Numbered from the stretch's first letter, positions 44,452 to 53,941 are shown. The stretch: 64,000 nt of DNA from Pedobacter nyackensis (GCF_900176505.1 NZ_FWYB01000016.1:87329-151328); one strand, 5' to 3'. Notes: generated by a model not told the origin, from the sequence alone. Numbers and translations are program-made.

Positions 44452-45564
44452 ATGACTAACTACACCAAGTTACCAGCTATCTTGTTACTTGCCGATGGCA
44501 CCGTATATTATGGTAAAGCTGCCGGAAAAATAGGTACAACCACAGGCGAGATCTGTTTCAATACAGGAATGACAGGATATCAGGAAATTTTCACTGATCC
44601 TTCTTATTTTGGTCAAATCATGGTAACCACTAATGCACACATAGGGAATTATGGTATACATAAGGAAGAGATCGAGTCAGAAAGTATTAAAATCGCTGGA
44701 TTAGTTTGTAAAAACTACAACATCGGCTTTAGCCGTAAAGAAGCTTCTGAATCTATTCAGGATTACTTCCAAAACGAGAACATTGTAGGGATTTCAGATA
44801 TTGATACTCGTGCCCTGGTACGTCACATCAGAAATAAAGGCGCAATGAATGCCATCATTTCTTCTGAGATCACTGACCTTGAAGAACTGAAACAAAAATT
44901 GGCTGAAGTACCTTCTATGGACGGATTAGAGTTGTCATCACAGGTTTCAACAAAAACTCCTTACTTCTACGGTAATCCTGATGCTACTTATAAAATTGCA
45001 GCTTTAGACTTAGGTATCAAAAAGAACATCCTTCGTAATTTTGAAGGCAGAGATGCTTATGTTCAGGTATTCCCTGCAAAAACAAGCTTCGAAGAAATGG
45101 AGAAATGGGGTGCAGATGGTTATTTCATCTCTAACGGTCCCGGCGATCCTTCGGCAATGCCTTATGCCATTGAAACAGTAAAGAAAGTTTTAGCAGCAGA
45201 AAGACCAATGTTCGGTATTTGCTTAGGTCACCAATTGTTGGCTGAAGCCAATGGTATCGGAACTATGAAAATGTTTAATGGACACAGAGGTTTAAATCAC
45301 CCGGTTAAAAACATCATTAAAAACCACTGCGAAGTAACTTCTCAGAACCATGGTTTTGGTGTAGTTCCTGATGAAGTAAGAAACTCTGATAAAGTTGAAA
45401 TTACCCACATTAACCTGAACGACCAGTCGATCGAAGGAATCCGCGTAAAAGGTAAGAAAGCATTCTCGGTACAATATCACCCGGAATCTTCTCCAGGTCC
45501 TCACGATTCACGTTACTTGTTTGATGATTTCATCAACATGATTAAAGGTGAACTAACCTGGTAA
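44452..45564 (+). CDS. carA: Carbamoyl-phosphate synthase small subunit
   Basis: 370 residues. N-terminal domain LLLADGTVYYGKAAGKIGTT and TGMTGYQEIFTDPSYFGQ, then a class-I glutamine amidotransferase with Cys nucleophile in MFGICLGHQLLAEANG and His/Glu in QYHPESSPGPHDSRYLFDDF. It releases ammonia from glutamine for the large subunit (CarB) in arginine and pyrimidine synthesis. carB does not follow here, which is unusual only in comparison with enterobacteria. The gene has its own promoter and leader. Complete and normal length. Confidence 0.97.
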   Translation: MTNYTKLPAILLLADGTVYYGKAAGKIGTTTGEICFNTGMTGYQEIFTDPSYFGQIMVTTNAHIGNYGIHKEEIESESIKIAGLVCKNYNIGFSRKEASESIQDYFQNENIVGISDIDTRALVRHIRNKGAMNAIISSEITDLEELKQKLAEVPSMDGLELSSQVSTKTPYFYGNPDATYKIAALDLGIKKNILRNFEGRDAYVQVFPAKTSFEEMEKWGADGYFISNGPGDPSAMPYAIETVKKVLAAERPMFGICLGHQLLAEANGIGTMKMFNGHRGLNHPVKNIIKNHCEVTSQNHGFGVVPDEVRNSDKVEITHINLNDQSIEGIRVKGKKAFSVQYHPESSPGPHDSRYLFDDFINMIKGELTW

Positions 45565-45686
45565 TAATCAATTACCATCCCGGGCTTGTCGAAAGACAAT
45601 AGCTCAAAATATCATATTAGCGAAATTTTTAGGAGGTTTAGCAGAATAGCATTTTCTATTTGGCTGAACCTTCTTACATTTATAAC

Positions 45687-46457
45687 ATGGACAACAAAAA
45701 TGCCATTATCAGTGTAAAAAACCTGGTAAAAAAATATGACGATTTCACAGCAGTTCAAGGCATTAGCTTTGATGTTTATGAAAACGAAATCTTCGGTCTC
45801 CTGGGCCCCAACGGAGCAGGAAAAACCACCACCTTAGAAATCATTGAAACCCTTCGGGAGAAAACCTCAGGAGAAATTCTGGTAAATGGTTACGCTGTTG
45901 AAAAGGACGCCGCCAAGATCAAAAGAATCATCGGCGTACAACTACAGGCGGCAGGCTATTACCCGAACCTAAACCTTGTTGAACTGATGGAACTATTTTC
46001 AGGCTTGTACGGTGTAGACATCAAACCGATGGAAATGCTGGAAAAAGTAAACCTTCAGGATAAAGCAAAAGCAAAATACAAAGCCCTTTCAGGTGGACAA
46101 AAACAACGTTTTTCTATCGCCACTACCCTGATCAATTCGCCAAAAATCATTTTTCTCGACGAACCAACTACCGGATTAGACCCTCAGGCCCGCCGTAATT
46201 TATGGGACCTCATCATCGACATCAGGAACAATGGTACTACAGTAGTGATTACTACACATTACATGGACGAAGCAGAGCAATTGTGTGACCGCGTGGCCTT
46301 TGTAGAGCGTGGAGAGATCATAGCACTGGATACACCAGATAACTTAATAGACAAACTGGTGAGCACTGGTTTCGAAAGAAAGAAAGAAGTTAAAAAAGCC
46401 AACCTGGAAGATGTTTTCATCAACCTGACGGGCAAAGAATGGCGGGAGGATAATTAA
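45687..46457 (+). CDS. ABC transporter ATP-binding protein, ABC-2 exporter type
   Basis: 256 residues from the ATG (MDNKNAIISVKNLVKKYDDF); a TTG nine codons upstream also keeps the frame. Walker A GPNGAGKTT, signature LSGGQKQRF, Walker B KIIFLDEPTTGLD and switch His in VVITTHYMDEAEQ are all present. It energises the permease encoded six bases downstream. Such pairs export drugs, lipids or polysaccharide parts; the substrate cannot be told. Confidence 0.94.
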   Translation: MDNKNAIISVKNLVKKYDDFTAVQGISFDVYENEIFGLLGPNGAGKTTTLEIIETLREKTSGEILVNGYAVEKDAAKIKRIIGVQLQAAGYYPNLNLVELMELFSGLYGVDIKPMEMLEKVNLQDKAKAKYKALSGGQKQRFSIATTLINSPKIIFLDEPTTGLDPQARRNLWDLIIDIRNNGTTVVITTHYMDEAEQLCDRVAFVERGEIIALDTPDNLIDKLVSTGFERKKEVKKANLEDVFINLTGKEWREDN

Positions 46458-46463
46458 ATCAAT

Positions 46464-47555
46464 ATGAGCAAACCTTACAACAATACAAAAGCTACATTGG
46501 CACTTGCCAAAGCAAGTTTCCGTTCCATCATGCGAAGCCCATCGGCGGTTATTTTCACACTCGCCTTTCCTTTAATATTCATCCTCGTTTTTGGTTTTCT
46601 TGGTAACGGCGGAATAAAGGTTAAACTTGCTATAGCCCCAGGTTCGGATGTTCAAAATCCGATCATCAAAGCGCTGGAACAAAACACGGTGGTAAAGCTG
46701 ATTACTGATAAAGAACCTGCTGAAATAAAAGCAGAACTTGAAAAAGGCCATATAGATGCACTAATCGAGGTAAAAAAGAATGAAGGAGGTCAGCCCGCTT
46801 ATCTTGCCAACGTACAATACACTTCGGCCTCAATCGATAAAGGAAGTATCCTTAAATCTGTTTTAAACAATTTACTGTATAACCTAAATTCAAAAGACAT
46901 AAAACCCAGTATTGCCGAACTTCATGAAAGTACCGTACAAGGCAGGGTGTACCGTACAATAGATTTTATTCTACCCGGTCAGCTGGGCTTCTCCCTACTT
47001 AGTACCGGCGTATTTGGTACGGCATTCGTATTTTTCGGACTGCGTCAAAACCTGGTGATCAAACGCTTCTTTGCTACACCGGTTAAAAGATCAAGCATCG
47101 TTTTTGGCGAGTGTCTGGCTAGAATAGGCTTTGCCTTACTGGGTGCGATTTTTATTATTCTTATCGGCCATTTTTTCTTTAAGTTTACCCTGATAAATGG
47201 CGCAGCTACCTTTTTAAACATGCTGCTGCTTTCAGTTATAGGCTTAATTGTGTTTATGGGATTTGGATTTGTGGTATCAGGTATCGCCAAAAGCGAAAGT
47301 ACCATCCCTCCTATTTCCAACATCATCACCTTACCTCAATTCTTATTATCGGGTACATTCTTTTCTATCGATGCTTTTCCGGGATGGTTACAACCGATCA
47401 GCCGCGCCTTGCCCCTAACCTACCTAAACGACGCGATGAGAAGCGTAGCTTTTGAAGGTGCCGGACTTTGGGATGTAAAGCATCAGATTTTGATTTTAAT
47501 CATCTGGGGAATAGGTATCTATGCCGTTGCAGTTAAGGTGTTTAAGTGGGAATAA
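46464..47555 (+). CDS. ABC-2 type transporter permease
   Basis: 363 residues with the NodJ/YhgE-like ABC-2 layout: first helix (SPSAVIFTLAFPLIFILVFG) after a cytoplasmic N-terminus, a large periplasmic domain (about 50-165), then five helices from LGFSLLSTGVFGTAFVFFGL on, and the typical late loop FLLSGTFFSIDAFPGWLQPI. It forms the membrane channel for the preceding ATPase. One polypeptide, likely a homodimer in the complex. Confidence 0.93.
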   Translation: MSKPYNNTKATLALAKASFRSIMRSPSAVIFTLAFPLIFILVFGFLGNGGIKVKLAIAPGSDVQNPIIKALEQNTVVKLITDKEPAEIKAELEKGHIDALIEVKKNEGGQPAYLANVQYTSASIDKGSILKSVLNNLLYNLNSKDIKPSIAELHESTVQGRVYRTIDFILPGQLGFSLLSTGVFGTAFVFFGLRQNLVIKRFFATPVKRSSIVFGECLARIGFALLGAIFIILIGHFFFKFTLINGAATFLNMLLLSVIGLIVFMGFGFVVSGIAKSESTIPPISNIITLPQFLLSGTFFSIDAFPGWLQPISRALPLTYLNDAMRSVAFEGAGLWDVKHQILILIIWGIGIYAVAVKVFKWE

Positions 47556-47664
47556 TATATTTCTACTGCACTAAATATCCTTATTAGGAATATTAAATAT
47601 TTGTAGTTAAATTCATTGTATGAAAACAATTTTATACTAACAAAGAACTAAAAACAAACTACTT

Positions 47665-48357
47665 ATGAAAAAATTAGCAGCAGAATTTATTGGCACCTTT
47701 TGGCTTGTCCTTGGTGGTTGCGGAAGCGCCGTTTTAGCCTGTAATTATCCGGATGCGGGGATTGGATTTCTAGGGGTCGCCCTGGCCTTCGGCTTAACGG
47801 TCGTAACCATCGCTTACGGACTCGGGCACATTTCTGGCGCACACTTGAACCCTGCAGTATCAATAGGTTTATGGATTGGCGGTCGTTTTGACGGCAAAGA
47901 ACTAATCGGCTACATTATTGCCCAGGTTTTGGGAGGTATAGCAGCAGCGGGCATACTCTACGTAATTGCTACAGGTAACGGCAGCTCAATTGGCGGATTT
48001 GCAAGTAACGGATACGGCGATCTCTCGCCCGGAAAATATAGCATGGCTGCGGCACTGGTTTGCGAAATCGTTATGACCTTTATTTTTTTACTGGTTATTT
48101 TAGGGGCTACAGACCATAGAGCTCCAAAAGGTTTTGCGGGATTAGCGATTGGTCTTTGTCTAACCTTAATTCACCTGATCAGTATCCCGGTAACCAATAC
48201 CTCGGTAAATCCTGCAAGAAGTACCAGTCAGGCTCTTTTTGCCGGTGGCGAGGCTATGGGCCAACTTTGGCTGTTCTGGGTAGCACCAATTATAGGGGCT
48301 ATTTTAGCTGGACTTGTATATAAAGCCTTTTTTGCTTCTGATTCTGAAGCCGCATAA
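47665..48357 (+). CDS. aqpZ: Aquaporin Z
   Basis: 230 residues, six membrane helices and two half-helices with the NPA motifs GAHLNPAVSIG and TNTSVNPARSTSQ. The start KKLAAEFIGTFWLVLGGCG and the arginine after the second NPA are standard for water-selective aquaporins; the selectivity positions (Phe, His, Thr, Arg) look water-type rather than glycerol-type. Inner membrane water channel for osmotic adjustment. Single gene with a strong terminator. Confidence 0.96.
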   Translation: MKKLAAEFIGTFWLVLGGCGSAVLACNYPDAGIGFLGVALAFGLTVVTIAYGLGHISGAHLNPAVSIGLWIGGRFDGKELIGYIIAQVLGGIAAAGILYVIATGNGSSIGGFASNGYGDLSPGKYSMAAALVCEIVMTFIFLLVILGATDHRAPKGFAGLAIGLCLTLIHLISIPVTNTSVNPARSTSQALFAGGEAMGQLWLFWVAPIIGAILAGLVYKAFFASDSEAA

Positions 48358-48379
48358 TCTTATATAAAAGCATTAAAAT

Positions 48380-48410
48380 TAAGGGCCGTAAGTAATTACG
48401 GCCTTTTTTG
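48380..48410 (+). terminator. Terminator after aqpZ
   Basis: GGCCGTAA and TTACGGCC form an 8-bp stem around GTAA, followed by TTTTTT. Its T run is shared with the eno promoter -33 box. Confidence 0.9.
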
Positions 48411-48439
48411 CTGATAATTTAAAATTTATTATAACTTTG
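48407..48439 (+). promoter_or_regulatory. eno promoter
   Basis: TTTG, 21 bases, then TAACTTTG (exact TAnnTTTG). The -33 box is the end of the aqpZ terminator. About 55 bases of leader precede the eno ATG. Confidence 0.6.
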
Positions 48440-48502
48440 AATATCGCCTTAGTAATTGTACTTTTTACACTAAGGCATTTTTACTAATAAAAACCAACAG
48501 AA

Positions 48503-49798
48503 ATGAGTTTAATAATCGATGTTCATGCACGGCAAATACTTGACTCCCGTGGCAATCCTACAATTGAAGTAGATGTAATGACAGAAAATGGTGTCCTTGG
48601 TCGTGCCGCAGTACCTTCTGGTGCTTCAACCGGTATGCACGAAGCTGTAGAGCTTCGCGACAATGACAAATCTGTATACCTTGGTAAAGGTGTATTAAAG
48701 GCCGTTGCTAACGTAAATGATAAGATTGCCGCTGAATTAAGAGGTGTTGATGTATTTGAGCAAAATGCCATCGATAACTTAATGATTAAATTAGACGGAA
48801 CTGAAAACAAAGGTAACCTGGGTGCAAATGCTATTTTAGGTGTTTCTTTGGCAGTAGCTAAAGCAGCAGCTCAGGAAAGCCGTCAGCCTTTATACCGTTA
48901 CATTGGTGGTGTTAACGCTAACACATTACCTATTCCAATGATGAACATCGTTAACGGTGGTTCTCACTCTGATGCTCCTATTGCTTTTCAGGAATTCATG
49001 ATCATGCCAGTAGGTGCTTCTTCTTTCTCTGAAGCATTAAGATGGGGAACTGAAGTATTCCATAGCTTAAAAGCAATTTTACACAAAAGAGGTCTTTCTA
49101 CTGCTGTAGGTGATGAAGGTGGTTTTGCACCAACTTTCGACGGTACTGAAGATGCTGTAGAAACCATTATACAAGCTATTGAAAAAGCAGGTTACACACC
49201 AGGTAAGCAAATTGCTTTAGCGTTCGACTGTGCAGCATCTGAGTTTTACAAAGATGGTAAATACGATTACACTAAATTTGAAGGAGAAAAAGGTGCGATC
49301 CGCACAAGTGCTGAACAGGCTGACTACCTTGCTTCTTTAACTGAAAAATATCCAATCATCTCTATTGAAGATGGAATGGGTGAAGATGACTGGGCTGGCT
49401 GGAAAATGTTAACCGAGAAAATCGGCGACCGTGTTCAGTTAGTTGGTGATGACTTATTTGTAACTAACGTTAAAAGGTTACAAACAGGAATTGACAGCGA
49501 TACTGCTAACTCTATCCTTGTAAAAGTAAACCAGATCGGTTCTTTAACTGAAACCATCAATGCAGTTTCATTGGCTCAAACTAATGGCTATACTTCAGTA
49601 ATGTCTCACCGTTCTGGTGAAACTGAAGATGTGACCATTGCTGATTTAGCTGTTGCATTAAACTGCGGACAGATTAAAACCGGGTCTGCTTCACGTTCTG
49701 ACAGGATTGCAAAATACAATCAGTTGTTACGTATCGAAGAAGAATTAGGTTCTGCTGCAAGATTCATCGGTAAAGATTTCAAATACGCAATAAAATAA
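48503..49798 (+). CDS. eno: Enolase
   Basis: 431 residues. 2-phosphoglycerate to phosphoenolpyruvate in glycolysis. Motifs: DSRGNPTIEVDV, GAVPSGAST-type loop (AAVPSGASTGMHEAVELRDN), PIPMMNIVNGGSHSD, GDEGGFAPTF, metal ligands in IALAFDCAASEFY, PIISIEDGMGEDDW and LVGDDLFVTN, catalytic Lys in ILVKVNQIGSLTE, and SHRSGETEDVTIADLAV. Highly codon-biased, as expected of a highly expressed gene. Single gene with its own promoter and terminator. Confidence 0.98.
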   Translation: MSLIIDVHARQILDSRGNPTIEVDVMTENGVLGRAAVPSGASTGMHEAVELRDNDKSVYLGKGVLKAVANVNDKIAAELRGVDVFEQNAIDNLMIKLDGTENKGNLGANAILGVSLAVAKAAAQESRQPLYRYIGGVNANTLPIPMMNIVNGGSHSDAPIAFQEFMIMPVGASSFSEALRWGTEVFHSLKAILHKRGLSTAVGDEGGFAPTFDGTEDAVETIIQAIEKAGYTPGKQIALAFDCAASEFYKDGKYDYTKFEGEKGAIRTSAEQADYLASLTEKYPIISIEDGMGEDDWAGWKMLTEKIGDRVQLVGDDLFVTNVKRLQTGIDSDTANSILVKVNQIGSLTETINAVSLAQTNGYTSVMSHRSGETEDVTIADLAVALNCGQIKTGSASRSDRIAKYNQLLRIEEELGSAARFIGKDFKYAIK

Positions 49799-49825
49799 GC
49801 TTACGTTAAGCTTTTAATACAAATA

Positions 49826-49857
49826 AAAAGTCTTGCAAGCAATTGCAGGACTTTTTT
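49826..49857 (+). terminator. Terminator after eno
   Basis: AAAAGTCTTGCAA and TTGCAGGACTTTT form a long stem with one G-T pair and a four-base loop, followed by further Ts. Confidence 0.85.
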
Positions 49858-49893
49858 GTTATCTTACCTATAGCAATACCTAATATAAGCATC

Positions 49894-50085
49894 ATGACTA
49901 AAGACAAAAAGGAAGAACTAAGCGTTATAGTGAGCCTACTGAGCGTATTTCCGCCATTTGCATTATTGATAATCCTGGTAGGCTGGTTTAAAGGGAACAA
50001 AGTCAGCACCCTATCTGTCATCGGTGTAATTGTAGCAATAGTATTCAGCGTAATTTTTGCTGTACAATTATACAAACCTTTGTAA
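49894..50085 (+). CDS. Small two-helix membrane protein of unknown function
   Basis: 63 residues from MTKDKKEELSVIVSLLSVFP: a charged start, one hydrophobic helix (FPPFALLIILVGWF), a basic turn (KGNKVS) and a second helix (VIGVIVAIVFSVIFAVQLY). Upstream in-frame Met lies in the eno terminator, so this ATG is preferred. Small two-pass proteins of this kind often tune membrane complexes, but no family is recognised. It is 31 bases upstream of the DivIC/FtsB-like gene, which has its own promoter inside this one. Confidence 0.65.
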   Translation: MTKDKKEELSVIVSLLSVFPPFALLIILVGWFKGNKVSTLSVIGVIVAIVFSVIFAVQLYKPL

Positions 50086-50111
50086 AAGCTTAAATCATAT
50101 TTATACCTTTG
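50079..50111 (+). promoter_or_regulatory. Promoter of the DivIC/FtsB-like gene, near-leaderless
   Basis: TTTG, 21 bases, then TACCTTTG. The -7 box ends five bases before the ATG, so transcription should start at or beside it. The -33 box lies in the end of the small membrane protein gene. Confidence 0.55.
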
Positions 50112-50116
50112 CCCCT

Positions 50117-50416
50117 ATGAATCGCATTTTTGAACTTGTCCGCAACAAATACTTCCTATCCGTAGCCGCTTTTGTGGTATGGATGTTGTTTTTTGACAGA
50201 AACGACATGATCTCTCAATACGAATTCAAATCCGAGGTGAATAAACTGCAGGAAGAAAAAGACTTTTATGTGAAAGAGATCTCACAGGTAAAAAAGGACC
50301 TGAACGAGTTAAACACCAACCTCAATACGGCAGAAAAATTTGCCCGCGAAAAATACTTCATGAAAAAAGAGAATGAAGATGTTTTTGTCATCATCAAAGA
50401 AGCCCCTAAAGACTAA
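50117..50416 (+). CDS. Septum formation initiator family protein (FtsB/DivIC-like)
   Basis: 99 residues from the ATG (MNRIFELVRNKYFLSVAAFV): one membrane helix (about 12-27) and a periplasmic coiled coil (LQEEKDFYVKEISQVKKDLN; LNTNLNTAEKFAREKYFMKK) ending in the family block EDVFVIIKEAP. It is expected in the divisome with FtsL and FtsQ. Downstream of eno in this order it is often found in Bacteroidetes. Its stop overlaps the convergent TRIC-type gene by four bases. Confidence 0.9.
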   Translation: MNRIFELVRNKYFLSVAAFVVWMLFFDRNDMISQYEFKSEVNKLQEEKDFYVKEISQVKKDLNELNTNLNTAEKFAREKYFMKKENEDVFVIIKEAPKD

Positions 50417-51024
50417 TACACAAATTTAGGTAGCGCAAGCTTATAGCGAACTACAATTATCCTCAGAACAAATATAAACGCGATTACAATAACTGTAGCG
50501 GCGTCATCTGTCAGATTAAAATACTTCAACCCATAATACAATATCCCGCCTAAAATACAGGCTGTGGCATATATTTCCTTATGAAAAATTAAGGGAATGG
50601 TGTTGAGCAAAGTATCTCTGATCACACCACCAAAACATCCGGTAATCGTACCCAATGCGACACAAATACCCGGACTTAAGCCAAACATAATCCCCTTTTG
50701 AATACCCAGCATGGTAAACAAGCCCAATCCAATGGAGTCAAAAAGGAAAAGCGTTACTTTAAATTTCTTGATATGGGTTTTAAAGAAAATGGTAGCAATA
50801 CTGGTTAATAAAATCAACAGGCAGTAATTCACATCCCGCATCCATGCCACAGGTGTATCCCCTATTAAAAGATCTCTAACCGTACCTCCACCTATAGAAG
50901 TCACAAAAGCAATAATCAGTACACCAAACGGGTCCAGCCTCCTTTGCATAGCAGCAAAAGTCCCTGATATCGCAAATGCGATAGTTCCCAATGTTTCAAT
51001 GGTTTCTACGGTATTGATCTGCAT
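50413..51024 (-). CDS. TRIC/UPF0126 family cation channel
   Basis: 203 residues with seven predicted helices and the family's internal repeat: GTIAFAISGTFAAMQRRLDP and SIGGGTVRDLLIGDTPVAWM in the first half, CVALGTITGCFGGVIRDTLL in the second. These GG(G)xxRD blocks are diagnostic of trimeric intracellular cation channels (YadS/YicG-like, UPF0126). Likely an inner-membrane K+/Na+ channel. Eleven bases after the VWA gene, so probably co-transcribed with it. Confidence 0.93.
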   Translation of the reverse strand: MQINTVETIETLGTIAFAISGTFAAMQRRLDPFGVLIIAFVTSIGGGTVRDLLIGDTPVAWMRDVNYCLLILLTSIATIFFKTHIKKFKVTLFLFDSIGLGLFTMLGIQKGIMFGLSPGICVALGTITGCFGGVIRDTLLNTIPLIFHKEIYATACILGGILYYGLKYFNLTDDAATVIVIAFIFVLRIIVVRYKLALPKFVY

Positions 51025-51035
51025 AGGGTATCTAG

Positions 51036-53123
51036 TTAAATTTCGCCGTTTCTTTTACGGAAGAACCATTCCATTGTAAGCAATGCCATGATCAGCGCAA
51101 ACAGCCATTTAAAGTTAATTAATTCTTCGTATCTACGGTCTTCGTAAGTAAGGGTTTTGATTTGGTCATTCGATTTGATCTCATCAAGGAGTTTTAACAA
51201 ATCCTGAGGACTGTGCATCTTTCCTCCTGTTTCGGCCGACATCGTATTTAGCAGCTGATGGTTAGCCACCGTTTGCTGGTATTCAGCAACCATAGCATTC
51301 ACATAAAAAACACCCTGCGCTGTGTGTTTCTTATTTCCCAAAACCGTTGTTGCTGTATAACTGTAATTACTTGCCGCCAAAGTCCCTGCATCAAGCTGGT
51401 AAGCCACATCGGTTCTAGAAAACAGGAATTTATAAGCCGTGCCTTCTTCGTTTTTAATCACGATGTCTACATCCGGCGTATTTACAGCATCATAACTGTC
51501 ATTATACAATACCGCATTGAGTATGATGTTCTCATTCTCATCGAAAGTATTTTTTGCAGCATATACCTTAAACTTACGTTTATCATCCTTAACAGAAAGA
51601 TATTGAACCGTTTTTGAGATCAGACTATTAAACACTTCAGGCTCAGCTCCCGTCTCAGCGGCCTCAGATAATTTCCATCGCCACAGTCCCTCTCCCACTA
51701 AAAAGCCAGTTTTTCTTCCATCATCCGACATAAAGAACAACTGCGGATAATCCGTATTAATTTTGCCTATACGCTGGTTTAACACAACCTGGCTATTCCC
51801 ATTTACCGACAGCTTGCCTAAAGGACCTTGTAGAGGATCAAATCCCTCGATACGCTTAATGGCTGCCTGATCCAGATTAAACGCTGTAAACCCCGTATTT
51901 ACAGTACTAAACGCTTCCTGAAGTGTGTAATTACCTCCATTCAGATTCACCTGCTTCTGTAATTGATTAAATGCATTCAAATTACTTTGGCCCCCAATGA
52001 TGTACCAGGTAGGAATACTTGTTGCCTTCAGTTTCTGGATAAATGTAGTAGCATCATATATGGCAGATGGCAATTGATACAACACCGCCAGTCCGTAATC
52101 ATTCACGTTCAAAGTATTCAATCCCTCGGCCAATACCACCTTTACCTCAAAGTTCTTATTCAGACTGATCGCCTGTTTCAATGTGGTGATATCAGGATGC
52201 GGACCAGCAGCTGCAATCAGCACCTTTTGCTTTGCGTCAATCACATCAATAAAAATATGCTGCACATTGTTCTTTTCTGAAACTTCGTGTTGCAGCGGAC
52301 TCAACTGCAGCGTATATTTCTGTAAACCCAAATTTGTTGCTTTAAGCTTTACAGGGATATTTTTGACAAAGGCATCCGAAGTAACCGGCAAGCGCTCCTC
52401 ATGAACCTTTTTACCATTAGCGAATACGGATAACAGGCTTGTCTCTCCTTTAGCTTCAAAAGCCTGGGCCTGCACCTCAATGGTAAATTCATTATCCAGA
52501 TAAACCAAACTGTTATGGTTGATATTGGCAATCTGCAAATCCTTTTTAGGAATGGTATCGCCCAGCGCAATGGTATAAACCGGAGCCTTTAGCTTGTCCA
52601 GTTCATAAAGTGGACTACCGCCACGGTTAAAAATCCCATCGGAAGCCAGGATAACTGCCCCAACATTCCTGTTTAGGTACTCATCGTTCAGTTTTGTAAT
52701 CAATTGAGCGGCATTACTCAGCTTCCCCTTATTTGAAAAATCGAACCCGCTTTTAACGCTATCACTGAAATTATAAATCTTTACCTCATATTCGTCCGAT
52801 AGCCTTTTGGCCAGACTTTGCATTTGTTGCTCATATTGCGACTTATTAAAGCCCGCAGACGTGATATTCCCCACGGATAAGGAATTATCCTGCCCAATAA
52901 TAATGATAGGCTTCTCTGGGGTATAAGAAACGTTCCTGATAAGCGGAAAAAACAATAGAAAACCAATTAATGTAACCCCTGCCGCACGTGTCCCTGCCAA
53001 GGCATAGCGCGACTTTTTATCCAGATGCTCCGTTTTACCGTACAAGATCCAGGCAAACAACACACCTGCAAGCAGACAGGCAAATAGAGACAAAAAGGTA
53101 ATAAGGTTAAAAGAATCGCTCAT
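51036..53123 (-). CDS. VWA-domain membrane protein (BatA/aerotolerance-like)
   Basis: 695 residues. Two N-terminal helices (ITFLSLFACLLAGVLFAWIL; GTRAAGVTLIGFLLFFPLIR), then a von Willebrand factor A domain with MIDAS motif DNSLS and later AVILASDGIFNRGGSPLYEL, a CARDB-like beta domain, a second Rossmann-like domain (VLIAAAGPHPDITTLKQAIS, then LAVLYQLPS) that may be a degenerate glutamine-amidotransferase fold, and a C-terminal helix (WLFALIMALLTMEWFFRKR). Related proteins accompany Bat operons or MoxR-type ATPases; none is here, so the function is open. Divergent from the YafK-like gene. Confidence 0.85.
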   Translation of the reverse strand: MSDSFNLITFLSLFACLLAGVLFAWILYGKTEHLDKKSRYALAGTRAAGVTLIGFLLFFPLIRNVSYTPEKPIIIIGQDNSLSVGNITSAGFNKSQYEQQMQSLAKRLSDEYEVKIYNFSDSVKSGFDFSNKGKLSNAAQLITKLNDEYLNRNVGAVILASDGIFNRGGSPLYELDKLKAPVYTIALGDTIPKKDLQIANINHNSLVYLDNEFTIEVQAQAFEAKGETSLLSVFANGKKVHEERLPVTSDAFVKNIPVKLKATNLGLQKYTLQLSPLQHEVSEKNNVQHIFIDVIDAKQKVLIAAAGPHPDITTLKQAISLNKNFEVKVVLAEGLNTLNVNDYGLAVLYQLPSAIYDATTFIQKLKATSIPTWYIIGGQSNLNAFNQLQKQVNLNGGNYTLQEAFSTVNTGFTAFNLDQAAIKRIEGFDPLQGPLGKLSVNGNSQVVLNQRIGKINTDYPQLFFMSDDGRKTGFLVGEGLWRWKLSEAAETGAEPEVFNSLISKTVQYLSVKDDKRKFKVYAAKNTFDENENIILNAVLYNDSYDAVNTPDVDIVIKNEEGTAYKFLFSRTDVAYQLDAGTLAASNYSYTATTVLGNKKHTAQGVFYVNAMVAEYQQTVANHQLLNTMSAETGGKMHSPQDLLKLLDEIKSNDQIKTLTYEDRRYEELINFKWLFALIMALLTMEWFFRKRNGEI

Positions 53124-53176
53124 ATGTATTTGGATAAAGATGCTAAATTTTAAAATAAACTGCTAGGCATTTTATT

Positions 53177-53184
53177 TAAGTTTG
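53177..53184 (+). promoter_or_regulatory. -7 promoter box TAAGTTTG before the L,D-transpeptidase gene
   Basis: Exact TAnnTTTG match, ending 22 bases before the ATG. No clear -33 partner. Confidence 0.4.
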
Positions 53185-53206
53185 TTTTACCAACACACTG
53201 GCAAAT

Positions 53207-53941
53207 ATGAAATGCTATTTAAAGCTCATTTTACTGTTAATTATGACCACATCTGCTCTGGCACAAACGGGATTTAAGGATCAGCAATTAAAATTTGAAC
53301 GAGTTAGGACGGCCTATGATCAAAAATGGGAAACCCTGAAAAAGGAATTGTCTCTGGCTGCAGCCAAAGAATCGTTTAAGCTATACATTGCAGCCTATAA
53401 AAGTGAAGGTAAATTAGAAATCTGGCTACAACCTAAAGCTCAACAAAAGTATAGGCTCTTTAAAACATATAATTTTAGCGCGCATTCGGGGACATTAGGT
53501 CCAAAAGTAATAGAGGGGGACTTGCAAACTCCGGAAGGGTTTTATCATGTCAATGCCTTTAATCCAAAAAGTAATTTTTATTTGTCTTTGGGTGTAAATT
53601 ACCCCAACAGTGTAGATTTACGAAGGAGTGGACAGCAGAAGCCCGGTGGCGACATTTATATCCATGGCAATTGTGTCACCATTGGCTGTATTCCTTTAAC
53701 AGATGAAAAAATAAAAGAAGTATATGTTTTGGCTGTTGAAGCGAGAAATGCTGGTCAGCAACAGATTCCTGTAAATATCTTCCCTTTTAAAATGACAGCC
53801 GATAATCTGAAAAAATATACTGTTCAATTCCCTCAACACGCAACATTCTGGCGAAATTTGCAACAGGGTTACGTTTATTTCGAAAAACACAAAACATTAC
53901 CCATAATACATGAGGTTCAAAGAAATTATGAGGCAAAATAA
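53207..53941 (+). CDS. L,D-transpeptidase family protein (YafK-like)
   Basis: 244 residues with signal peptide (LILLLIMTTSALAQTG). The catalytic motif is HGNCVTIGCIPLTDEKIKEV, with the Cys of GCIPL and the preceding His of IHGN, the pattern of the YafK/YkuD-type L,D-transpeptidases. Upstream LGPKVIEGDLQTPEGFYHVN and SVDLRRSGQQKPGGDIY are also family-like. It may cross-link or trim peptidoglycan or attach proteins to it; YafK itself detaches Braun lipoprotein. Its stop codon is inside a terminator stem. Confidence 0.9.
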   Translation: MKCYLKLILLLIMTTSALAQTGFKDQQLKFERVRTAYDQKWETLKKELSLAAAKESFKLYIAAYKSEGKLEIWLQPKAQQKYRLFKTYNFSAHSGTLGPKVIEGDLQTPEGFYHVNAFNPKSNFYLSLGVNYPNSVDLRRSGQQKPGGDIYIHGNCVTIGCIPLTDEKIKEVYVLAVEARNAGQQQIPVNIFPFKMTADNLKKYTVQFPQHATFWRNLQQGYVYFEKHKTLPIIHEVQRNYEAK

